Positions 56,867 to 64,000 of a stretch of DNA of 64,000 nt are shown here, piece after piece. The notes beneath the pieces are model-generated. The model had not been told where the DNA came from. It saw only the letters and a list, made by a program, of their open reading frames with translations, and searched no databases. The stretch is taken from NCBI GenBank assembly GCA_016781525.1, contig JADDQE010000028.1:1-64000 (forward strand). The letters run 5' to 3'. Each line of letters opens with the position of its first letter. Position 1 is the stretch's first letter. Origin of the DNA: a bacterium. Lineage in GTDB: Bacteria; Chloroflexota; Chloroflexia; Chloroflexales; Kallotenuaceae. A program made the translations under genes and the position numbers.

Positions 56867-57850
56867 ATGCATATTCTGACTCCACTCGTGGCGGCTTTTG
56901 TACCAACTGCGCTCTATACCTTGCTGCTGTGGTGGCTTGATCGCTACGAAAAAGAGCCGCTTAATCTCCTTGTCGTGACGTTTGTGTGGGGCGCGATACC
57001 CGCGCTGGTGCTTGCCCTCATGGCCGAGCTTGTGGTAGCCGCACGAGCCGTCGACCTACTTGGACCCGGCTCCGATACCACGGTCGTCGCCCCGGTGGTC
57101 GAAGAGCTCCTCAAAGCGCTCGTGCTCATCGGCATCTTTCTCTTCGCCCGGCGGGAATTCAATGGTGTGCTCGACGGTATTATCTATGGTGCACTCGTCG
57201 GCTTTGGCTTCGCCATGAGCGAGAATATTCTGTATTTCATGCGGTACCACGACCAGCTGGTAACCGTATGGCTCCTGCGGTCAGTCCTCTTCGGCCTAAA
57301 TCATGCGTTCTTTACCAGCATTGTGGGCATTGCGCTTGGGCTGGTCCGTTACGAGCGCCGGCGCTGGGTCGGTTATGTCGCGATTCCCATCGCGCTCTGG
57401 CTGGCAATGCTATTGCACGGCCTCCACAACACCTCCACGCAGCTTGGCCCGCTCGGCTTGTGCCTAGCGTGGATCGTCAACAGCGGGGGTGTGATGATCG
57501 TCCTCGCAACGGTGGTATTATCCCAGCGCCACGAGCTGAGCTGGCTCAACGCCGAGCTTGACGAGGAGCTAACGCGGGGCTTGATCAGCGTGGAGCAGTA
57601 CGAGCGGGTGCTAAATCCACCTCTGCGGTCAAAGGCCGAGGCCCAGGCGCTGCTCATGCAAGGCTGGCTGCACTTCCGGCGAACGCGACGCTTCCATCAT
57701 TTGCTGACCGAGCTTGCGTTCGTCAAGCACCAGCTACGCCAGGGCGACCACTACTGCTGTGAGGAGGATGTCGATGCGTTGCGCAGCGCCGTGGTTGCGG
57801 TTCGGCGACTCCTTAACGAGCCCGATTCGCACCATGCACTGCCGTCCTAG
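56867..57850 (+). CDS. PrsW-type intramembrane metalloprotease
   Basis: 327 residues, eight or so helices. The glutamate pair VEELLKALVLIG and later FAMSENILYF, FGLNHAFFTSIVG and LHGLHNTS carry the E/H metal-ligand motifs of the PrsW/CAAX-like family. PrsW proteases cleave membrane anti-sigma factors. The cytoplasmic C-terminal extension (about 225-327, helical, with LLTELAFVKHQLRQGDHYCCEEDVD) is a family feature here. No sigma/anti-sigma pair is adjacent, so the target is unknown. Confidence 0.88.
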   Translation: MHILTPLVAAFVPTALYTLLLWWLDRYEKEPLNLLVVTFVWGAIPALVLALMAELVVAARAVDLLGPGSDTTVVAPVVEELLKALVLIGIFLFARREFNGVLDGIIYGALVGFGFAMSENILYFMRYHDQLVTVWLLRSVLFGLNHAFFTSIVGIALGLVRYERRRWVGYVAIPIALWLAMLLHGLHNTSTQLGPLGLCLAWIVNSGGVMIVLATVVLSQRHELSWLNAELDEELTRGLISVEQYERVLNPPLRSKAEAQALLMQGWLHFRRTRRFHHLLTELAFVKHQLRQGDHYCCEEDVDALRSAVVAVRRLLNEPDSHHALPS

Positions 57851-57913
57851 CACAAGACCTAGAACTGATCGGTTAGGTCCAGTTGCACATGAGCTCGAGC
57901 CCTCCAAGACCCG

Positions 57914-58468
57914 TTACCGCATCGCTGCTAGCAGCTCATCATTGGATGGCAGATCGCTCATCCGCAGCTGCCGTTGAGCGTAGCGTACGATCCCAGTGGC
58001 ATCGACGACGAAAACCCCGCCAAGCTGCAGCATGTCTTGATTCGTGCTGCGCGACACGCCGTGCGCCAAGATTGCCTGCATGCCGCGTCGTGCACTCGCG
58101 AGGCTGACCTCACGAGTCAAGCTGACCCGGCCCAGTCCATAGGCTGTGTACGCGACGCGCCGTGCGTCGGCTAAGAGCGGAAACGGCAGCTCCAGCTCCT
58201 GCTGTAACTGCTTACTACGAGCCACAGTACCTTGCCCAATTGCCACAATCCCCCGATCATTCTGTTGAAAGCGTTCCCAGTCATCACGCAGCCGCACCAG
58301 CTGCTCAATGCAGTGCGGTCAACCAAAATGACGCACAAAGACCAGCGCTGTAGGTCGCACGACCCAGAAGGATGACAACCTAACGACCTCGCCCTCGGCG
58401 TTGACCAACGTGATGTCGGGCGCTGCACTGCCCAGCTCAACCGATTGTTCGCGCTCTCGCTCCGTCAT
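57914..58468 (-). CDS. Peroxiredoxin-like selenoprotein (Sec at codon 50, TGA 58321-58319)
   Basis: 184 residues if the in-frame TGA is read as selenocysteine. ATG 58468 follows GGAGGA. The N-terminal half, LGSAAPDITLVNAEGEVVRL and ALVFVRHFG, and the second half, EQLVRLRDDWERF through LGGVFVVDATGIVRYAQR, form one AhpC/TSA (Prx-like2) thioredoxin fold. TGA falls exactly where relatives have the first cysteine of FVRHFGCPFC-type motifs, giving U-P-H-C. The downstream open frame alone (from 58297) would lack the active site. No frameshift or other stop occurs. Selenocysteine machinery is not in this window. Confidence 0.8.
58288..58318 (-). promoter_or_regulatory. Candidate bacterial SECIS element
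   Basis: Immediately 3' of the TGA on the minus strand. A GCAGC/GCTGC stem (58304-58300 with 58292-58288) holds the 7-nt loop TGGTGCG, G in the second position, starting 19 nt after the TGA. This fits the usual bacterial spacing and loop-G rule. An alternative CCGCA/TGCGG stem shares the region. Confidence 0.55.
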
Positions 58469-58628
58469 GGGGTCCTCCACCCAGCAAACTTCTAGCTGTA
58501 GGGTATTCTACCTCAAGTTTTGCACATGCTTTGCACAGGAATATTTTTTTGTAAACTCGGCGTCCAATGAAGACACTCCCCCTACGACGACGGCGAGCAG
58601 CTCCGGAGGAGAAACACGTGGCGGAGTG

Positions 58629-58637
58629 TGGCATAAT
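58629..58637 (+). promoter_or_regulatory. Extended -10 promoter of the J-domain gene
   Basis: TGGCATAAT (CATAAT at 58632-58637) about 55 nt before the ATG at 58698. Confidence 0.45.
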
Positions 58638-58697
58638 ATATGTACGCTTTCTCACGAGGGTAGAAGGAACCGTTGCCACGTTTCGGCTAGCTCTGCC

Positions 58698-59219
58698 ATG
58701 ACTGATTGGTTTAGCCATTGCCACACATTGACCGAGGCGCGCCTCGAATACCGGCGTCTGTGCTTCGAGCATCACCCCGACCGTGGTGGAAGCACGCTGG
58801 TAATGCAGGCGATCAACACCGCCTACGCAGAATTCAAGAACCAACGGCTGCGGGCACGGCCTGCCCGCACAGTCCCACGCAGCACGTGGCGTCGACCACC
58901 ACGAGAGAGGCCGCAGAATGTCGCGCCGGAGTCGAGTACCGCGGGGCCTGAAGCACCGCAGCAAATACTTCATTCACGGGATGAGATCCAACGGCTCTGG
59001 GAGGCGGCGGGGTGGCAGCCGTTAGCGAACGGCAGTCTCGGGCGGCGGGTATGGGATCACACGATAATGCTTGTGCGGCACCCGGCTCCTAAGTACCAAG
59101 GCGCATGGTTCGTCCTCATCGACGATGTTTTCAGCCCCTACTTCTACAACAGCCGTCAGGAGGCCGAGACAGCTGCCTTCGATCTGCTCTACGACAAGGT
59201 CAAGTACCTGCCACGCTAA
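58698..59219 (+). CDS. Short J-domain (DnaJ-like) protein
   Basis: 173 residues from ATG 58698. Residues 1-50 are a compact J domain: TLTEARLEYRRLCFEHHPDRGG with the essential HPD. A basic, proline-rich linker follows, then a conserved-looking C-terminal domain (EIQRLWEAAGWQPL, GRRVWDHTIMLVRHP, YQGAWFVLIDDVFSPYFYNS). HPD stimulates Hsp70 ATPase. The C-terminal domain probably picks the client; it is not the zinc-finger DnaJ type. Upstream longer readings from 58401 overlap the selenoprotein start and are rejected. Confidence 0.85.
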   Translation: MTDWFSHCHTLTEARLEYRRLCFEHHPDRGGSTLVMQAINTAYAEFKNQRLRARPARTVPRSTWRRPPRERPQNVAPESSTAGPEAPQQILHSRDEIQRLWEAAGWQPLANGSLGRRVWDHTIMLVRHPAPKYQGAWFVLIDDVFSPYFYNSRQEAETAAFDLLYDKVKYLPR

Positions 59220-59351
59220 TCACCGGGCTCAAATAGTGGAGGCGTTTTGAGGATCCGGCTTTTGTGCGGCTCGGAGTGCCACGAGTGCGCTTTGTAGTGG
59301 CTGATACACTAGCCGCATCCGGACTGCAATGACACGATCAAGGTGAGTGCA

Positions 59352-59558
59352 ATGGCACGCGGCGATTCTGCGCAGACGCCTGCAGCATTCGAGCACTTTG
59401 GGGTGCTGCTGCGCTTTCACCTTCCGAGTGAAGCTGGCCTCTTCGCCCTTACTGTTGCAGCGGCACGGACGAGGAGGCCGGTTTGTGCGCGCAGCCAGTT
59501 ACTAAATCGGGTAGCACCGCTTACAGATTGCAACTTTTGGCCGAAGCATCACCGCTAA
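59352..59558 (+). CDS. Doubtful 68-residue ORF in the leader gap
   Basis: ATG 59352 with an AAGGTGA-like site upstream. Composition is Ala/Arg-rich and I recognise no family. The gap 59220-59632 otherwise shows nothing. It could be a spurious ORF. Confidence 0.2.
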   Translation: MARGDSAQTPAAFEHFGVLLRFHLPSEAGLFALTVAAARTRRPVCARSQLLNRVAPLTDCNFWPKHHR

Positions 59559-59632
59559 GAATGGGGTACACTATCGCAGCCACCCCCGAGCAATCGCGGC
59601 TGGTCGTCCCTCGCTTTAGCAAGGAGTTTCTG

Positions 59633-59668
59633 ATGGAGCGTGTCTCTTTCAACCGCAGCATCTACTAG
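59633..59668 (+). CDS. 11-codon leader peptide MERVSFNRSIY of the ABC-F gene
   Basis: Excellent ribosome site AAGGAG (59621-59626) with 6-nt spacing before ATG 59633; stops at TAG 59666-59668. It lies 36 nt before the ABC-F ATG. Codons 3-5 overlap the first segment of the attenuator, so a stalled ribosome would remove it from pairing. Confidence 0.7.
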   Translation: MERVSFNRSIY

Positions 59669-59703
59669 CACGGAGACACACGTGTGTCTCCCAAAGGAGG
59701 CAC
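59640..59703 (+). promoter_or_regulatory. erm-type translational attenuator of the ABC-F gene
   Basis: Segment 1 GTGTCTC (59640-59646, in the leader ORF) pairs with GAGACAC in segment 2 (59673-59679). Segment 2 GGAGACACAC (59672-59681) alternatively pairs perfectly with segment 3 GTGTGTCTCC (59682-59691). Segment 3 GTGTCTCC (59684-59691) can instead pair with GGAGGCAC (59696-59703), an 8-bp stem with loop CAAA that buries the Shine-Dalgarno AAAGGAGG (59693-59700). Confidence 0.72.
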
Positions 59704-59704
59704 C

Positions 59705-61399
59705 ATGCTTCAGATTCAGAAACTGCGTAAAAGCTATGGCATAGCGACCGTTCTCGCCGACATCAACTGCGTCATCAACGACGGCGAACACGTTGGCCTC
59801 ATCGGCCCTAACGGCGTCGGCAAATCCACTCTCTTACGGTGCATCATCGGACAGGAGCAGCCGGATAGCGGTACGCTCACCTTCTCGCCGCCAAACCTCA
59901 GGATCGGCTATCTCGCGCAAGCGCTCGACGCTCTCGGGGAGCAAACTGTTCGGCACGCTATCGCCGAGGCACAGGCGGATGTCGTCGCCGCGGAGGCTGC
60001 ATTACAGCAAGCCGCCGATAAGCTCGCAGCTGCCGTCGACCTTGAGGCAGCGATGGCCGAGTACGACAGCGCGCTTGCGCGCTTTGAGGCGGTGGGCGGA
60101 TACGAGCGCGAGCATCGCGCCGCGGCCGTGCTGGAAGGCCTGGGGCTGGCAGAGATCGACCAAGGACAACTGGTACTGAGTCTCAGCGGAGGCCAGAAAA
60201 CTCGATTGGGACTCGCAACGTTGCTGCTGCGCGAGCCCGATCTACTGCTGCTCGACGAGCCGACGAACCATCTAGACGTGGAAGCGTTGACCTGGCTCGA
60301 AGGCTTTGTCCAAGGCTATCCACATACAGTCCTGGTCGTCTCCCACGACCGTGCATTCCTCGACCAGACGGTGGCCCGTATCCTCTACCTCGACCCAGAC
60401 ACACGTACGCTGAAAAGCTACGCCGGAAACTACAGCGACTACGTCGAGGCGCGCGAACATGAGCACGCGCTCCACGTCGAGAGCTACAAGCAGCAGCAGG
60501 AGTATATTGGGCGGGTGCAGCAGGATATCGTACGGCTCAAAGCGCAGGCGCTCAACGTGGAGCTCAGCAGCACATCGACTGATCGCGATGCAAAATTCTT
60601 TCTATCCGGCAAGGGCGGATCCAAAAAGGTTGCGCGCAAGGCGCGTGCGCGCGAACGTAAGCTGGATCGTTACCTCGAATCCGATGAGCGCGTCGACAAG
60701 CCCAAGCAGCACTGGAACCTTAAGCTCGATTTCGGGCCACCACCGCCGAGTGGACGAGCGGTTCTGCGGTTGGACAACGTCGGATTTGGCTATCAGGGGG
60801 CGCATCCGCTGTTTGAGCATGTGTCGGTGGATGTGCAGTGGGGCGAGCGCGTAGCAATCGTCGGGCCGAATGGCGCCGGGAAGACGACATTGTTACGCCT
60901 GATTCAAGGTAAACTACAGCCGCAGCAGGGCACCATTCGCCTCGGCACGAACGTGCGGCTGGGCATCCTGGCACAAGAGCATGAGACGCTGGATGTTCGC
61001 AGAACGGTGCTTGAGACGGCGCTACATGAGCGTCCGATGAGCGAGACGGAGGCCCGCAGCTTCTTGCACTTCTTTTTGTTCGGAGGCGACAGCGTCTTTC
61101 GCCGTATAGGGGAGTGCTCGCTTGGCGAGCGCAGCCGCTTGCAGCTCGGCTTGCTGGTGCTACGCGGCTGTAACCTGCTGCTGCTCGACGAGCCGCTCAA
61201 CCATCTCGACATCGAGGGTCGCGAGCACTTTGAGGCTGCGCTGGAGGCATTTGAAGGCACGGTGATCGCCGTCGCGCATGATCGTACGTTTCTCCACAAC
61301 TTCGCGGAGCGCGTGGTCGAAGTTCGTGAGGGAGCGGCGCATGTCTTTGAGAGTACCTACGAAGGCTACCTTTGGGAAAGGCAAAAGCGCCGCTCATAG
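59705..61399 (+). CDS. ABC-F family ATPase (ribosome-associated, possible antibiotic resistance)
   Basis: 564 residues from ATG 59705. Two ABC domains: first P-loop GLIGPNGVGKSTLL, signature LSLSGGQKTRLGLATLLL, Walker B LLLLDEPTNHLD; second P-loop AIVGPNGAGKTTLL, degenerate signature CSLGERSRLQLGLL, Walker B LLLLDEPLNHLD. The interdomain linker (about 245-330) is long, basic and helical (KGGSKKVARKARARERKLDRYL). No membrane domain. ABC-F proteins bind the ribosomal E site and either regulate translation or displace antibiotics; the attenuator favours the latter role. Confidence 0.93.
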   Translation: MLQIQKLRKSYGIATVLADINCVINDGEHVGLIGPNGVGKSTLLRCIIGQEQPDSGTLTFSPPNLRIGYLAQALDALGEQTVRHAIAEAQADVVAAEAALQQAADKLAAAVDLEAAMAEYDSALARFEAVGGYEREHRAAAVLEGLGLAEIDQGQLVLSLSGGQKTRLGLATLLLREPDLLLLDEPTNHLDVEALTWLEGFVQGYPHTVLVVSHDRAFLDQTVARILYLDPDTRTLKSYAGNYSDYVEAREHEHALHVESYKQQQEYIGRVQQDIVRLKAQALNVELSSTSTDRDAKFFLSGKGGSKKVARKARARERKLDRYLESDERVDKPKQHWNLKLDFGPPPPSGRAVLRLDNVGFGYQGAHPLFEHVSVDVQWGERVAIVGPNGAGKTTLLRLIQGKLQPQQGTIRLGTNVRLGILAQEHETLDVRRTVLETALHERPMSETEARSFLHFFLFGGDSVFRRIGECSLGERSRLQLGLLVLRGCNLLLLDEPLNHLDIEGREHFEAALEAFEGTVIAVAHDRTFLHNFAERVVEVREGAAHVFESTYEGYLWERQKRRS

Positions 61400-61472
61400 C
61401 CGTCGTTGGGGTCTGCGCTGCACCAAACGAATACGGGCATAGCTGCGGCATCGTTGACTAAAAGGAATACAG

Positions 61473-64000
61473 ATGAATCCACGGGCCTATCGCCTACCAA
61501 CATATATCCTACCTCGACGCTATGACATCGCGCTCGAAACCGGGCTCGACTCGCCGGTCTTTCGTGGCTCCGTCGCCATCACACTGGACGTCCGGGAGCA
61601 TTGTCGAGAGATCGAGCTGCACGCGCGCGATCTTCTGATTGCCGAAGCCCGGCTCCAGCTTGATGCGCGAACGCTGCCCGGGGCGGTTACGCTGGATCGC
61701 GAGCGCGAAGTTGCCACGATCCAGTTTGAAGAGCCCCTACCACTCGGCTCGGCGACCTTGCATCTAAGCTTCGAAGGGAAGGTAAGCTTGGGTATGGCGG
61801 GCCTCTACTTGGCGAGCGACGGCCCAGAGCGCCTCCTCTGTACACAATTCGAGGCCACCGATGCGCGGGCGGCATTTCCCTGCTTTGACGAGCCCAGCTT
61901 CAAAGCCGAGTTCGCGTTCACAATAACCGCGCCCGTCGATGCGACAGTGCTTGCGAACGGGCCGCTCGCTTCTGTTGTCGACGCCGCTGACAATTCAAAA
62001 ACATGGACGTTCGCGCCCAGCAAGCCTATGTCCACCTACATAGCAGCGCTGGTCATTGGCGACATCGCCTCAACCGAGGAGGTTGTCGTCGGGAAGACCC
62101 CACTGCGGGTTTGGGCACTGCGCGGCAAAGAGCATATGGGTGGCTTCGCGCAGGCCTTTACCGAACGTCTCTTCCCATGGTATGAGCACTATTTTGCGAT
62201 TCCCTACCATTTCGACAAATACGACCAAGTTGCCGTGCCCGGGTTTTCGGCTGGGGCGATGGAAAACAGCGGACTTGTGCTTTTCCGGCAAGGCTTGCTG
62301 CTCATGGACCCTGCGACGACGGCATGGGCGCAGGAAAAGTCGATCGCGCATGTTGTAGCCCATGAGCTAGCGCACATGTGGTTCGGCAATCTCGTCACAA
62401 TGCGTTGGTGGGATGATCTGTGGCTGAACGAAGCTTTTGCGGAGTGGCTGTCGATCAAGGCCGTCGATCAGCTCGCGCCGGCCTACGCAGCCTGGGATGA
62501 TTTTCAACATAGGAAGGCTGGCGCTCTAGCCACTGACGCCCTTGAAACAACGCACTCAATCTATAGCCCTGTTGCGACGCCAGCCGAGGCCGAGGAGCTT
62601 TTTGATTCGATCACATATATCAAGGGCTGCTCGGTTTTGCGGATGTTGGAGAGCTTTTTGGGCGAGGAGGTCTTTCGCTCTGGTGTCCGCACCTATATGC
62701 GCGAGTTTGCCGAGGACAATGCCACGGGGACTGATCTTTGGCGGCACCTGCAGAACGCATCGCACGAGCCGATTGCCGACGTTATGCAAAGCTGGATAAC
62801 GGAAAGCGGCCACCCAATCATCGAGGTCCGCCTCCAGCCCGACGACAGTGTGCGGATCCGCCAGCGACGTTTCTTCTTAGGGCACCAAGCGAAGGATGCT
62901 GGCAGCCAACAGTGGGCCGTCCCACTGCTCATTCGCTACGGCGACGACGCGGGAACGCATGAGGCTCGCCACCTGCTGCGCGACATCGAAGCGGTGGTGC
63001 CGCTGGGGATCCACGGACGGCTCCACTGGTGCTACGCCAATGCCGACGAGATCGGCTTTTATCGCCAAAGCTTCGACGCCGAGCTACTCCGCCGCCTGCT
63101 AGATAATATCGATCAGCTGACGCCAAGCGAGCAAATCGGTCTGCTGCGTGACCAGTGGGCGCTAGCGGAGCAGGGCGTACGCGGGATGACTGAATTTCTT
63201 GACGTTCTCGAAAAGGTCATCCGGATCGACAATTACCAGGTCGTGGGAGCGGTCGTGGGCGTTCTGTATAAGCTTGAAGCGCTCCTCGAACACGCCGCCG
63301 ATCGCGACGCACTTGACGGTTTCCGGAACTGGGTTGGACAGCTTTTCAGGCCGAGGCTCGCCGAGCTAGGTTTCGAAGCCCAGCCGAACGAGAGCCAGAA
63401 GGTTACGCAGCAGCGGCTCGCGCTCGTCGACGCTCTTGCAATGATCGCGCAGGACCCGGCAGCTCGCGAGCAGGCGACGATCTTGGCCGACCGTGAGGTA
63501 GACGAGCCGTCTGCAGTCGACCCGAACCTTGCCATGCTCGCGATCAACACTGCGGCGCGGTTTGGTACCGAGGAGCGCTTCGAGCGGCATGTGGTGATCT
63601 ACCAGCACCGCCGAGCCACTGGCTCCGCTCCACAGGAGAGCGGCCGCTACTTACAGAGTCTTCCACATTTCCGCGAGCCACAAGTAGTAGCACGCGTCCT
63701 TCAACTTATTGAGCAAGACATTGTTCCAAAGGAAAGCGCCGGCGGACTCCTTTCCCAAATGCTACGACGGCAGCACAGTCAGCGCGCCGCTTGGAGCTAC
63801 ATCACGGAACACTGGCCGCGCATACAAGCGCTTGGTCTCAGCTGGGTCAGTGAACTTGTCGAAGCGAGCAGCCGGCTCCCAGCTGAGCTACGGGACGACA
63901 TCGTGGCGTTTTGGCAGCGCCATCTGCACGGCGAGGCACAGATGAGCTACGCTCGCGCGCTGGAAACAATGGACCAGCAAGCGGAGTTCAAGGCGCGCAC
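61473..64000 (+). CDS. pepN: M1 family aminopeptidase, 3' end outside window
   Basis: At least 842 residues, still open at the right edge; AAAGGAA precedes ATG 61473. N-terminal beta domain, exopeptidase motif GAMEN (residues about 261-265), zinc site HELAHMWFGNLVTMRWWDDLWLNEAFAEW (in runs VVAHELAHMWFGN and WLNEAFAEWLS), the catalytic Tyr region SITYIKGCSVLRML, and a helical C-terminal ERAP1-like domain. It removes N-terminal residues from peptides. Length and domains suit a complete M1 enzyme missing only its last few dozen residues. Confidence 0.95.
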   Translation, partial: MNPRAYRLPTYILPRRYDIALETGLDSPVFRGSVAITLDVREHCREIELHARDLLIAEARLQLDARTLPGAVTLDREREVATIQFEEPLPLGSATLHLSFEGKVSLGMAGLYLASDGPERLLCTQFEATDARAAFPCFDEPSFKAEFAFTITAPVDATVLANGPLASVVDAADNSKTWTFAPSKPMSTYIAALVIGDIASTEEVVVGKTPLRVWALRGKEHMGGFAQAFTERLFPWYEHYFAIPYHFDKYDQVAVPGFSAGAMENSGLVLFRQGLLLMDPATTAWAQEKSIAHVVAHELAHMWFGNLVTMRWWDDLWLNEAFAEWLSIKAVDQLAPAYAAWDDFQHRKAGALATDALETTHSIYSPVATPAEAEELFDSITYIKGCSVLRMLESFLGEEVFRSGVRTYMREFAEDNATGTDLWRHLQNASHEPIADVMQSWITESGHPIIEVRLQPDDSVRIRQRRFFLGHQAKDAGSQQWAVPLLIRYGDDAGTHEARHLLRDIEAVVPLGIHGRLHWCYANADEIGFYRQSFDAELLRRLLDNIDQLTPSEQIGLLRDQWALAEQGVRGMTEFLDVLEKVIRIDNYQVVGAVVGVLYKLEALLEHAADRDALDGFRNWVGQLFRPRLAELGFEAQPNESQKVTQQRLALVDALAMIAQDPAAREQATILADREVDEPSAVDPNLAMLAINTAARFGTEERFERHVVIYQHRRATGSAPQESGRYLQSLPHFREPQVVARVLQLIEQDIVPKESAGGLLSQMLRRQHSQRAAWSYITEHWPRIQALGLSWVSELVEASSRLPAELRDDIVAFWQRHLHGEAQMSYARALETMDQQAEFKAR

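Noticed and set aside
56757-56879. 40-codon upstream ORF overlapping the PrsW start
   Set aside because: No ribosome site and no stalling or attenuator-like structure; probably chance.
58319-58321. Sequencing error or nonsense mutation in the peroxiredoxin-like gene
   Set aside because: The TGA falls exactly on the catalytic cysteine codon, both sides stay in frame, and a SECIS-like hairpin follows. Cannot be fully excluded without the selenocysteine genes.

Overview
The window looks like chromosomal DNA of a Chloroflexota bacterium, most probably class Chloroflexia. GC content is around 60 percent by eye. Supporting evidence is the trio of MSMEG_4193-type phosphatase, DUF3090 and SCO1664-type kinase-like genes, a MurT-type Mur ligase, a primary sigma factor with large insertions, and an MglA GTPase beside roadblock and DUF4388 proteins. 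This assignment is inference from gene content; there is no rRNA in the window. Almost all of it is housekeeping DNA with short gaps. I see no insertion sequence, prophage or CRISPR array.

Layout. 1-2.7 kb: the end of a glycosidase-like gene, then the phosphatase/DUF3090/SCO1664 trio. 2.7-8.6 kb (minus): murT, a small membrane protein, a 50-residue ORF, dnaG and rpoD. 9.3-16 kb: an extracellular nucleic-acid scavenging locus (5'-nucleotidase, an anchored Ig-like protein, a giant ExeM/NucH nuclease). 16-23 kb: dusB behind a leader terminator, then dcd (interrupted by an intein), two heptose genes, a PIG-L deacetylase and murJ, tightly packed. 23-29 kb: a small autonomous transcription unit and a signalling block (ANTAR regulator, OmpR-type regulator, repeat protein, GAF-PAS kinase, single receiver). 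29-34 kb: hsp20, a small HTH protein, and roadblock/MglA/DUF4388 followed by two membrane proteins. 34-37 kb: purH behind a ZTP riboswitch, and hisIE. 37-44 kb (minus): rimM, khpA, rpsP, ffh, prfA, rpsU, dgt, an EVE-domain gene and folC. 44-52 kb: a lytic transglycosylase lipoprotein, a decayed histidine kinase, pgl, a CvpA-CAP fusion, tRNA-Lys, hemolysin III and nhaA. 53-64 kb: a large FAD/Fe-S oxidoreductase, DUF2270, PrsW, a probable selenoprotein, a J-domain protein, an ABC-F ATPase and an M1 aminopeptidase that runs off the end.

Most unusual content. (1) The ABC-F gene is preceded by an 11-codon leader ORF and four RNA segments that can pair exactly as in an erm-type translational attenuator. 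(2) A peroxiredoxin-like gene carries one in-frame TGA precisely at the expected catalytic cysteine, with a plausible bacterial SECIS hairpin; ordinary gene calling would truncate it. (3) dCTP deaminase is split at its catalytic GKSTYAR motif by an HNH-endonuclease intein. (4) At least six intergenic gaps hold degenerate 7-nt tandem repeats, usually as facing inverted arms; two of the arrays begin directly after a stop codon and share the same composite structure. (5) dusB has a terminator about 13 nt after its predicted transcription start. (6) The sigma factor carries an internal duplication of region 3. Many promoters share an extended -10 (TGnTAnnAT).
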